Positions 1-10,434 of a stretch of 64,000 bases of DNA are shown in pieces. Each line of letters begins with the position of its first letter. Position 1 is the stretch's first letter. Made by a program: the position numbers and the translations under genes. Source of the stretch: Piper betle (lineage: Eukaryota > Streptophyta > Magnoliopsida > Piperales > Piperaceae); assembly GCA_033002965.1 (NCBI GenBank), contig JAURVB010000198.1, forward strand, positions 1-64,000, given 5' to 3'. The notes beneath the pieces were generated by a model that was not told the origin of the DNA, searched no databases, and saw nothing but the letters and a program-made list of their open reading frames with translations.

Positions 1-2333
1 GTCGCCGCCGCCTCTGTCGATGCCGCCCGGCGCGGTCGATTGACGCCGCCCAGCTCGGCGACGACGTTGCCTTGCTGCCTCGACCAGGTCCGGCCCCCGG
101 TCGGACCGCCACGCCGCGACGCCGCGCCCGCGTTGCGCTTCCGTCACCGATTCTACTGCCGGCGACCAGCGCCTGCCGCGATCAGTCGGTCGCCTCAGCA
201 CCCTCAGCCTTCCAGCGACCTTCCCCGACCGGAACGGAGGCCATCGCCACCGTGGCCGGCCGGATCTAGTGACCCATCGCCGCCAGCTCTGTTTTGCCAT
301 TTTCCGGCGAGCCGCCACCTCCATTGGCCACGCTGATGTTATAGATGAGTCGGGCTCGCCAAGCCGGTTCCGAGGGTACCCAACACGACCACTTTCCGGC
401 CAATAAACGCCGCTGGCGATTGTTGCCGGAAAACCACCGGAAAGCCGCCAGAAAACCGCCAGCAGCTGATCGGAAAACCGGAATTTCGGGAATTCATCCA
501 GATCTTCCGCGGGGCTCACCCAGTCGAGCCCGATCGAGCTTCGGACGCCGATGAGCGCCGAATTTGAGCTCCGAGACACGCGACGGAACCCTAGCCGTCG
601 CCGATTACCGACTACGTGAGGTATAATTACCTCCGATTGAGTTATTTAAAATTGATTATGATTGTTAGTATAACATGCTAGAATTGAATAATTGTCATGA
701 TAAATGTATGAGTATGAGTGTAGTGATGATTGCATGATGCAATTAATTGAGAATGAATAGTGAGTGATCTAATGAGGTAGATCGAGTTGAGCATGCTAAT
801 CGAGTAATGTAACTTAGGAAAAATACAATAAAATTGGTAGGAATAGGATGAGTAGAATTATTTTCATATTTATGATTATTGATTGTGATTGATGTTTATT
901 GAGTTTGATGCATCATTTAGTTAGCGAGCGTTAGTATTTAGTTTTGATGTGTAGGTACGGAGTAGGAGCTTGCCGCCTAGGCGCGATGACACGCTTGGAG
1001 CTTCTACCAGGTCCGTTTAGGACTCGTCTGTTTTACTCTTTTCTATTGTATGTTTGTTTTAATGCTCTGCAGGACGGGTTGAGTGGCGTTTTATCGGATC
1101 CCACTTAACTCGGGCCATTTAACCGAACATTTTCCGGATTAATAACCCCTCGAGGATGAGATCCCTCGAGGTTGATTTTGAAAACAAGATCCACAAAAAG
1201 TTGCCTTCGGGCCTATTATATAACTCCCTACCCAAGCCTATATACATATATAGTTTCGCGTTTTCAGTGAGATGAGAGATGGAGAAATCGACTGCACGTA
1301 CCATACAGAGGATGCCGTGACAGTCAAGCGGGCTCTGGATTAGTGTCAGCAGACTGTTCCATTCCCGAGGGATCCTGACAACTCCGCGTTTGAGTTCCTC
1401 ACACCCGGAGAACGTGGAGGTTTACAGGTACTGTTTAGTACAGCGCATGTCCGGACTTGTGGTTCAAAGGGTACTAAAGGCAACTGCCTGAGAGTACTCG
1501 GCCTTCGTGCTCAAGGCCAGGAGAAATATGGAGGTAAGGAGAGGGCTTAGGATAAAGTTTCACGAGAAGTAGTGAAAAAGAAGTGCCGAGAGCAGCACAG
1601 TACTAGTACAGATCAGTAAGTTCGGGATGCTACTAGGTCTGCAACCCAGTGGCTCCTCAGTAGTGCCTTTCAGAGTGTTCACGTGGAGTAGATGATGTTT
1701 TCTTTCATAAGAGAGTTTGCTCTCATAGCCAGCTTGTTATAGTTATTTTATTTTTCGGACCAGTAACACTTGTTACTGACGTGTTTTTATACTATATGTA
1801 GGTAATAATCACGAGTTGGAGGAGCCAGCTTGGACGGAGGAGCAATGAGATCTTGTGCACACACACACATGTTAGATTTCTGAATGTTTAATATTGTATT
1901 GTTATGTTATTATATTGTGAATGACATTTTCAAATGCATGAGACATAATAGAATGTGAAGATGATTAGAGATGCGCAGCGGAAGCGTGGTGGGTTGAAAC
2001 CCCAACTTCAGAATGAATTCATAATATGTTAGATTTTGTGTGAATGAAATCATGGATGCATGTGTGTGAAAAATTGCATTTTTAGGGGAGACCCTGACGG
2101 TTTTATTTTAGGATTTTTACCGTAAATGTAATGATGTGAAAATTGGTTGCATGTCATCCTTGTAGTATCTTGTTAGGGTTTTATGCATTCATACATACAT
2201 ATAGCAAGTTGGATCTTCATCTTAAGACGCTGAGATTGGATCCGCACGAGTTAGGTTCGGGTTAGCCGACCTAACCGGGGCCTGTAACATGCCGGTTTGG
2301 TTCACGAGTGTGAACCGGATTTGGGGTGTTACA
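1..2333 (+). mobile_element. Solo-LTR-type long terminal repeat, left end outside window
   Basis: The right terminus reads ...GGGGTGTTACA at 2323-2333 and matches the right terminus of the complete copy at 5870-8736. The left part is cut by the window edge, so the left target duplication cannot be seen; the five bases after the terminus are ATATT. Positions 1-600 form the GC-rich segment shared by the family, with repeated CCGGAAAACC motifs at about 420-465. Positions 1149-1172 carry the doubled CCTCGAGG palindrome. No retrotransposon coding domain of this family follows it; degenerate Copia sequence follows directly. It belongs with the 35116, 37959 and 62221 copies rather than with the 5870/44259 pair. 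Confidence 0.85.
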
Positions 2334-3289
2334 ATATTAGCCTTACAAATGTTCAAGGCATTATCTTATTGATATAAAATATTGGACACTTAGTCGGTCA
2401 TTCGGTCAAATAAAAAAAATGTCCATGTCTGGTTTGTTTTAATTAAGTCGAATTCAGTCGGTCAAATTTTATCGGACATGCCTTGGGACTTCGGTTGGCT
2501 CAGTAATTCGGATGTCTACACCCACCCCTACAAGCAACACCAAAAGAAGAAAAAATTTGGCTTCTTACTGTTTCTTTTGTTGTAAACATGGACATATGAT
2601 GAATGAATGTACTAAGTATCACACTTGGCATGTAAAGAAAGGTCTATTTCTTAATTTTATTTGTTCTGAGGTTAATTTAGCCTCAGTGCCAATATACACT
2701 TGGTGACTAGATTCAGGTACTACTACACACATAAGTGTATCAATGCAGGGTTGGCTAAGTTGCCAAAATCCAAATGATGCTGAAAGATTCATCTATGTCA
2801 GTGATGGCAAATTAGTTGTAGTTGAACTAATATAGACTTTTAGATTATTATTGAAGATAAAATATTATTTGTATTTGAAAGAGACATATTTAGTACGATC
2901 TTTTAGACAGAATTTGGTTTATATTTCTATGTTGGACAAATTTGGTTACTCTTGTTCATTTAAAAATGATAAGTTTAGTCTTTTTCTAAATTAAATATTA
3001 TGGGTATGTGTTCCTTGTCTTTTTATGATACTCTATATTTACTTAATACAGTTGCATCTTTTAATGAAACTTTGCATGTGGGTTTATGTGGTACAAAAAG
3101 AAAATTAACCAATGAGAGATCTGCTTTACTCTGGCACAAACGTTTGAGACATATTTTTAAAAGATGAATTGAACAACTTATGTCAGATGGAATTTTTGAT
3201 TCTCTTAATTTATGAGATCTTCAAGTCTGTGCTGAGTGCATTAAGGGAAAACAAATAAATATAAGGATACTAGGTGCCACTAGATCTTC

Positions 3290-4075
3290 AAGCGTCTTCG
3301 AACAAATACATACCGACATTTGTGGGTCATTTCCTATGGCTTCTTGGAATGGTCAACAATATTTTTTATTACGTTCATATACGATTATTCTTGTTATGGC
3401 TACCTTTATCTCATTCATGAAAAGTCTCAAGCATTGGACGTGTTTAAAGCATATAAGGTTGCAGTTGAGAACCAACTTGACAAAACTATTAAGGCTATCA
3501 GATTTGACCGTGGTGGGAAATATTATAGTAGATATGATGGATCAGGTGTACAACGTCCAAGACCATTTGCCAAATTCTTAGAAGATTATGGAATCGTCTT
3601 ACAATATAGAATGCCAAATACTTCTACCATGAATGGTGTTAGTGAGAGACGGAACCGGACATTAAAAGATAAGGTGAGAAGTGCGATTGCTCATATTACT
3701 TTACATGATTCACTCTGGTGTAAGGAGTTAAATGCAACAACATATCTTCTTAATAGAGTACCAACAAAGGCAATAATTAAGAGCCCTTCTGAATTGTGGA
3801 CTGAAAAACAGCCAAGTATTATGCATTTACACATTTGGGGCTGTCCAGCGAAGGCAAGGCTTTATAGAACAAATGAAAAGAAACTGGACTCAAGAACAGT
3901 AAACAGTTATTTTGTTGGGTACTCTGAACGTTCTAAAGGGTATAAGTTTTATGATCCCACAACAAGGTCATTCTTTGAGATGAGAAATACACATTTCCTT
4001 GAGGATATTGAGTTTGGAGGGGAAATGAAATTAAAGACTTTGTCTTTGAAGAAGAATTTGTTTCTCTTCCCATGA
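3290..4075 (+). pseudogene. Copia integrase fragment of the 2334-5869 element
   Basis: The longest open stretch (3320-4075) reads as a Copia integrase core. It shows an aspartate in a YDYS context, a second in FDRGG (usually SDNGG) and the glutamate in NGVSERRNRTL, spaced as in D,D35E integrases, followed by the typical LLNRVPTKA, WGCPAKARLY and FVGYSERSKGYKFYDP segments. The first third is frameshifted near 3360, next to a T-rich run, and upstream stops separate it from gag. It is a fossil reading frame, not a host gene. Confidence 0.85.
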
Positions 4076-4379
4076 TTGTTCTTGAAAATAATTAGGATTA
4101 TATTCCTGATGTAGTTCAAGAAATAATGCCAAAATTACAAAACAATGTCGAGAATCTCCTTAATCGCAATCATCAAGTTATACATATAGAGGAAACTCAA
4201 TAGCCTCAAAAACAAATGTCATTAAGGAGATCCACAAGAAAAAGGAGAAATGAAATTCTAGATGATTATATCATCTTTTTCTAAGAATATGAAGATAACA
4301 TTGGAATGATAGAATATGATCCAATCAACTTTTATCAGGCTATGAAGAATTTTAATTTTTAAAAGTGGATTGATGTCAT

Positions 4380-5560
4380 GAATAAAGAAATGAAGTCCAT
4401 CCAAGTTAAAGACGTTTGAGATCTTTTTCCATTGCCTGAACGTACAAAACCTATTAGTTGTAAATGGATATTTAAACCCAAGAGGGATTTGAAGGGCGAT
4501 GTAGAAAGATATAAAGCTCGTCTTATTGCAAAGGGTTTTACTCAAAAGGAAGGCATCGATTATAACGAAACTTTTTCTCTAGTTTCATCGAAGGATTCAT
4601 TCAGAATAATTATGGCATTAGTGGCATATTTTGATCTTAAGTTACATCAGATGGATATAAAGACTGTGTTTTTAAATGGTAACATTGATGAAATAATTTA
4701 TATGGTGCAACCAAAAAATTTTGTATCAGGAGATTCAAACAATATAGTTTACAAATTAAAAAATCCATCTATGGACTTAACGAGGCTTCTCGTCAATGGT
4801 ATCACAAATTTCATCAAGTTATTCTCTCGTTTGGTTTTAAGATAAATGTAATTGATGATTGTATGTACCATAAGTTTAGTGGAAGTAAGTATATTTTTTG
4901 GTTTTATATGTTGATGATATATTTACTTGCTATCAATGATATAGGTTTTTTGCACAAAACCAAGAGATTTTTTATCGAAGAAGACCTATATAGAAAAAGT
5001 GCTTTAAGAGATTTAGCATGTAAGGTTGTAAACTAGGAGATACCCCTATTTCTAAAGGAAACAAATTTAGTCTCAATCAATGCCCTAAAAATGACATGAA
5101 GGAAAGAAAATACAAAAGATTTCATATGCTTCAGCAGTGGGAAGTCTTATGTATGTTCAAGTATGTACGTGTCCAGATATTGCGTATATTGTTGAAATGT
5201 TGAGCAGATAATTAAGTAATCTGGGATTGGATCATTTGAAAGCAGCAAAAAGAGTCATTAGATATCTTTAGAGAATAAAATATTACATGCTTACATATTG
5301 GAAGTTAGATCAACTTTAGATCATTGGGTATTCTGATTCTGATTTTGCTAGATGTCAAGATAGTCGTCGATCCACTTTTGGTTATGTCTACCTACTTGTT
5401 GGAGGAGCTATTTCTTGGAGGAGTGCTAAGCAGACACTCATAGCTTCTTCCACCATGACAACTGAATTCATGACTTGCTATGAGGCTTCTAATTATGGAA
5501 TATAATTGTGAAATTTTATCACAGGGTTGCGCATTGTTGATAACATTGAGAGACAAGTTA
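4380..5560 (+). pseudogene. Copia reverse transcriptase and RNase H remnant
   Basis: The open segment 4432-4845 contains the Copia RT hallmarks CKWIFKPKRD, YKARLIAKGF and QMDIKTVFLNG. Past 4845 the frame breaks; the usual YVDD box is only a degraded tract near 4900-4925. RNase H remnants near 5320-5500 read YSDSDFARCQDSRRSTFGYV and SWRSAKQTLIASSTM. These match Ty1/Copia pol order, but at least several frame changes and stops lie between them. Confidence 0.82.
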
Positions 5561-5869
5561 TTTTGTAACAATTAGTCTACAATATTTATTCAAATAACAA
5601 TAGGAGCTCATCTAAATCAAAATATATAGAGATCAAGTTTCCTATTGTAAAAGAAAGAGTTCAGAGTGTAAAATTTATATAGAGCATATTGGGACAAACT
5701 CTATGGTTGCAGATCTGTTTACTAAAAGTTTACCGTCCAAGGTCTTTCATGTACATGTTGTTCATCTGGGTGTTATATTATTTGATCATATGCTACTTTA
5801 GTGGGAGTTTGTTTTGTTTTGAATTACAGTATTTAGTTTATGTTTCACTTTATTTTGGTAATCTCATAA

Positions 5870-8736
5870 TGTAAAACCCGTGATTCGAGTCAGGGTTTTA
5901 CGTTACCGAACCAGTCGGTTCGATCGTTGGTTCGAGTCGAGTCGGTTTCATGAATCGCGTGCTGAGTCGAGACCAGCCGTGAGTTATGAGCGATGAGAGT
6001 CAGGTGTACCTGAATATATGATGATAACGTCGAGAAGATGGTGAGATACGAGTTATCTGAATATATGAAAGTATGCAGTATTTTTTTCTTTTTATATGTT
6101 TGATCGTAGAAATAATTTTAGGGCCGAATGACGAATTAGGACGCGTTGGATTATATTCGGGTGGGTTATTAGTTATAGAGCATGTCATTTGGATGTTGTT
6201 GTGTTTGTTTTATTTTATGTGATTTTTCCATATTTTTCTAGATTTTTTTTAGAATTTATTACGAACTAGTTATTATTTTGACTCGAGTAGGAATCGAGTC
6301 AATACTTATTTACGAAAATGCCATCGCACACACTTCTTCTTCCTCCCGACCTTTTCTCCCCCACGCCCAAACCCTAACCGCCGCCGCCCCTGTTCGCGCG
6401 CTACCGCCGCCACGGCCGACGCCGCCTGGCCGCCGATCGACGCCGCCCCGCCCCGTCGTGTCGTCGCCGTGCCGCCCCGACCAACCCCGGCCACCGTCGC
6501 GCCGCCACGACGCCGGAATCGCCCCACAAGCCGCGACGCTCCGCCCACTGATTTCGCCGCCGTCCGAGCCGCGCCGCCGCCGCTGTGACCCCGACGACCA
6601 CCCCCTCGACGTCGCCGACGTTTCCCCCATCGTCCCGACCACCGTCGAGGCCGGCCGGAGCCTCGATCGGAGAACGCCGCCACCGCCGCCCATTTTCGAC
6701 GCCGCCGTCGACGGCCATCGCCGCCTCGGCTACCCTGTTTGACACCACCATTGGACCGAGCTCGTCGAGCTGGTGCCGATAGACCCCCTGATTGCTCCGT
6801 CCCAAATCATCGCCGGAAAACCGTCGGAATCCGCCGGAAAACCGCCGACACTCGCCGGAAAACCGCCGGAACCGCCGGAAATTGGATTTGTGGGAAATTC
6901 GTCGGATCATCCGCCGAACACACCCGGTCCAATCTGATCGGATTTCGGACGCCGCTAGGTGCCGAATTCGAGTTTCGAGCCACGAAACGGAAACCCTAGC
7001 CGTCGCCGATTTTTGACGACGCGAGGTATAATTTATTTTAATTTAATTATTTGAAAGTTTTGATTATTAGAATTGCATGCTAGGATTGGTGAATTGTGTG
7101 TTATAATAATATATATAAATGTAGATTTGATTAAGGATAAAAATATGAAATTTGTTTGATTGTGTGGTGTTAAAAATAGAAGTTATGAAACTAATTAGGG
7201 TTATTAAGTAATAATCATGATCTAATGCAAACTAGCCTAAGTAGACTTGCTAGAATTGATATAGGTTAATGTGTGTTGATTGATGTGTGATTGTGTTGAT
7301 TGTGCGTGCATGCTATAGGATGTGTGATTCATCATGCGGGCGTTAGTATTTAGTTTGATTGTGTAGGTACGGTGTAGGAGCTCGCCGCCTAGGCGCGTGG
7401 ACCCGTTTGGAGCTTCTACCAGGTCTGTTTAGGACTCGTTCTCTGATTTACGCTACTCTCTTGTGTATTTGATTTATTATGTGCAGGACGAGTTAAGTGG
7501 CGTTTTATCGGATCCCACTTAACTCGGGCCATTTAGCCAACAGTTCTTTTCCGGATTAATAACCCTCGAGGATGAGATCCCTCGAGTTTGTTTTCGAACT
7601 TCAGATCCAGCTAATGTTGCCTTCGGGCCTATTGTATAAATCCCAACCCAGACCTATATATATGTATAGTTTTCGCGTTTTCAGTGAGAGACTGAATGAG
7701 GGAAATCCGACTACCGTGCTACGCGAGCGGGCACGTGTGGGTCGATAGTGGGCTCTGGAATGGTGTGCGGGCCGTTTCATTCCCGAGGGATCCTGACAAC
7801 TCCACCTTTGAGTTCCTCAAACCCGGAGAAGTGTGGAGGTTCACGGGTACTGCATTGCAGCGCATGTCTAGACTTGTGGTTTCAAAGGGTACTGAAGGCG
7901 ACTGCCTGAGAGTACTCGGCCTTCGTGCTCAAGGCCAAGAGTAATATGGAAGGTGCAGAGGGCGGATAGGAACAAGATTTGACGCGAGAAGCAATAGAGA
8001 AATGGCCGAGGCATGAGAATGTGAAAGATAGGGGGACGATGTCGACCCGATGGCGACGGCTCCCGTATGTGCCCTGATGAGAGTTCTTGAGGAAGTATAT
8101 GGTTTTCATTCAACAGGAGAGTTTGCTCTCATGTGCCAGTTTGATATTAGTTATTTTCCGGGCCGGTAACACTCGTTACTGACGGTTTTTCTATATATAT
8201 GTAGGTGAGGAATGCGAGCGATGAAAGCTGTCGGGACTGCGAAGGAGCGGCACGGAATCGCGCACACATGTACCTGCCGCGTGTAACGTATGTATAATGA
8301 TGGTGTGTTATTATTATGTAAATGATAATTTTGATGTGTTTGCGTGAATGTATTGCTTGTTATGAAACGAACTGATAAATATGAATGAGTAGGGAGCCTT
8401 GGAGTTCAGACTCGGCTCGGGTAAAAACAAATGAGATAATGATTTAATGTCATGGTAGATTATTATGCGTTATCGTATTTTCATAAAATATTATATATTA
8501 TCTTTTGGTTTCTCATTTATTATTTTGTCTTGTTTTTGCTTGTACCTCTTAGTTTGCATGTAGGACCACGTTAGAACCCACGCATCCCATCCATGCATTT
8601 CATGTTTGCATCTCCATCTTAAAACACCGAGAGTAGATCCTGGACGGCTTAACCGAACCCAGTAGATTAGCGAACGGTTCGGTCGCCGGTGACATTTCCG
8701 GGTCGGTTCACGGGTGAGCCGAAACGGGGTGTTACA
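5870..8736 (+). mobile_element. Complete solo LTR, target duplication CATAA
   Basis: The element starts TGTAAAACCC at 5870 and ends GGGGTGTTACA at 8736 (2867 bp). It is bounded by the exact 5-bp direct repeat CATAA at 5865-5869 and 8737-8741, the signature of one integration event followed by LTR-LTR recombination. It interrupts the 3' end of the older Copia element. Its first 1.1 kb holds a strongly GC-rich block (6300-7000) with long overlapping ORFs on both strands, best read as composition artefacts. TATA-like sequence lies near 7655-7672. The strand given is only the reading direction; element polarity is unproven, and the reverse start TGTAACACCCC resembles many plant Gypsy LTR starts. 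Confidence 0.95.
6806..6880 (+). repeat. CCGGAAAACCGC minisatellite inside the LTR
   Basis: About four to five imperfect copies of a roughly 15-21 bp motif built on GCCGGAAAACCGCC occur in a row. The same block is present in other copies of the family near 420-465, 39890-39960, 46180-46232 and 63205-63285, with different unit numbers, and is strongly degraded near 23500 and 36900. Confidence 0.8.
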
Positions 8737-8741
8737 CATAA

Positions 8742-9385
8742 AGTTGGACCAGTTGAAAATATACATGTTTAGATCAAATTTATGTAATTTTTATACTACA
8801 CATCTATACTTGATCTATGTTATTTAATTATGTTAATGTATGTGGCCATTGATGAGTTATTTAAGATAAATGCAACAAAAATTGCCTTTGATCATATATT
8901 AACATTAATTAATGGACGAAATTGTTATTTTGAAATAATAGTGTATGTTATTTTAGAGCTCATAAGGTTATGTACAATTCTAAGTGAGAGATTGTTAGAT
9001 TTTGGACATAAATATATACATGCATTTATAATTTTATCATATGCTCTTGTTTAAAGTTGGCATAAATTCAATTGATCAATTAAAATTAAGTTTAATAGGC
9101 TATTGGATTCATATGTATAGATACTATTTTTATAATTTTTCTTTTTAATGGTTCCCACATTCGCAAGTAATTTTTAGTTCTGATATTTTATCGTCTAGAA
9201 ACTTTAGTTTTAAAGAACTAATACTGAATTTAGAAGATCAAAACTAAAATAAAAAATCATTTTGCTTTTATAGATTCAGATATGTTTACAGCATCAAATT
9301 TTATTTTTTGATAATTTCATCTGAAAAATATTAAAGTTTTATAGTGATGGTTTTATCATCTATATAATTTAAGCTAAAATTAAAA
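8742..9385 (+). mobile_element. Probable remainder of the Copia 3' end, AT-rich
   Basis: This AT-rich stretch continues after the CATAA target duplication, so its left part is the other side of the interrupted Copia 3' region. At 8983-8996 it contains a purine-rich AGTGAGAGATTG followed by TTAGATTTTGG, resembling a second Copia polypurine-tract/LTR junction. No intact protein was recognised, and the right edge of the old element could not be placed. Confidence 0.45.
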
Positions 9386-9760
9386 TTATAACAACACTAT
9401 CACCTTCCCGCTCCATTTCGTGGAAGCACCGCCACACATATGCTGCTTATGAAGTGGAAGAGATGGAGGGTGTGGCCGGGCTTGGGCGAGGAATTTTGTT
9501 AAAGAGGAGGCGGGTGGCAGGGAGGGAGACATTTGCAGTAGAAGTGGAGGGTGGGGTGGAGGAGACGAGAGGGTTAGAGAAGAGGCCAGAGGAGGCAGCG
9601 TGGGCGTGGACAGAGCAACCAAGGGTGGGGAGGCTGAGAAGGGTGATGGCCATGAGGCCGAGGGAGAGGACGAAATGGTTGGAGGGATGGGATTATGGGA
9701 CAGGCGCCGCTGGACATCATCGTTTTGAAGGGATTAACCTGGCACCTTGAGGCGGCGTGA
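9386..9760 (-). other. GC-rich segment with Ser/Thr/Ala-rich ORF, unidentified
   Basis: This 350-bp island of high GC in AT-rich surroundings is open in several frames. On the minus strand, an ATG at 9653 gives a 68-residue Ser/Thr/Ala/Pro-rich peptide beginning MAITLLSLPTLGC and ending at 9447. That composition resembles a plastid transit peptide or a first exon. The plus strand has a 98-residue ORF (9454-9750). No family was recognised and no downstream exon is evident. It may be a captured or truncated gene fragment; coding status is unproven. Confidence 0.3.
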
Positions 9761-10434
9761 AAGGATTAACCATATATATATATATATAAACCCCGTATCA
9801 TACCTGAATGGAAAAATAATTGTTAAGAACGAAGTCCACTTTTAAATACCATTACCCAACATTCCGAGACGGGTCCAAAACGAGTAATATTTGATATATA
9901 ACCACCGTGGCGATTTAGGTAAAACATCTCGAAAAGCTATTTGCTCAAACAGCCATTACATGCCATCGAGACTAAACTAGCATTTTATATTAATAAAAAA
10001 GACGTCCGCATCAACGACGATATTTACCATTTGAGTAACAAAAAAACAATTTACTCTAGTATCTCTTCTCATGTCCCCTATGATGTACTTCGAACTACCC
10101 TTTATGTTACAATACGAGAAGATTCACCATATTTTGTGCGAACAGAATTCTGAACCTCGTTCCAATAAAAAATCCTGCAAGAATGGAAACGCAAAATATA
10201 AACAAAAAAGCATACATGGTTTAACCCAACATTGGCAAGCAATCATAATGAATGACCCAGCTTGCTAGAGAGTTCTCAGTACAACAAAAAACTGTAGGGA
10301 GTAAAAAACCAATTTCCAATAAAACTGAAAGTTGAGAAAAACATACCTCCGAGTCAGTTCTCAGCAATTACCAAGTCCAACGTGCTCCTAAGTCAGTACT
10401 TCAAACCTTAAGTTACACATGAAAACCCTGAAGT
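9761..10434. other. Intergenic / probable 3' flank of the DYAD-like gene
   Basis: A short TA run lies at about 9772-9788. No protein domain or RNA gene was recognised. The right part lies directly downstream of the proposed terminal exon (10435-10512, minus) and may contain its 3' untranslated region. Confidence 0.4.

Larger units (their letters stand above)
2334..5869 (+). mobile_element. Degenerate Ty1/Copia retrotransposon (gag-pol remnant)
   Basis: Copia domains follow in the usual order gag, protease, integrase, reverse transcriptase, RNase H. A CX2CX4HX4C zinc knuckle lies near 2566-2610, followed by a protease-like DSGTTTHIS at 2710-2736 with a stop codon just before it. A GAG-pre-integrase stretch (LWHKRLRH) lies near 3130. 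Integrase core runs 3290-4020, with reverse transcriptase at 4380-4930 and RNase H at 5320-5560. The end of pol (VADLFTKSLPS) is near 5705-5740. Many stops and frameshifts make it non-functional. A purine-rich AGTGGGAGTTTG near 5800-5812 fits a polypurine tract, so the 3' LTR probably starts about 5811. No 5' LTR is recognisable upstream of 2500. A solo LTR at 5870 interrupts the 3' end. Confidence 0.88.

Noticed and set aside
6278..6910. Long overlapping ORFs (up to 169 codons) in the GC-rich block of the LTR
   Set aside because: They lie on both strands in Pro/Arg/Gly-rich frames, are not kept in frame between copies, and are explained by high GC content. The same applies to 39795-40492 and 37003-37565.
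7696..7944. 82-codon ORF present in two LTR copies (also 45122-45364) as an LTR-encoded protein
   Set aside because: It is open only in the 5870/44259 subfamily and broken in the others. It resembles no known protein and spans the conserved palindromes, so nucleotide conservation is the simpler reading.
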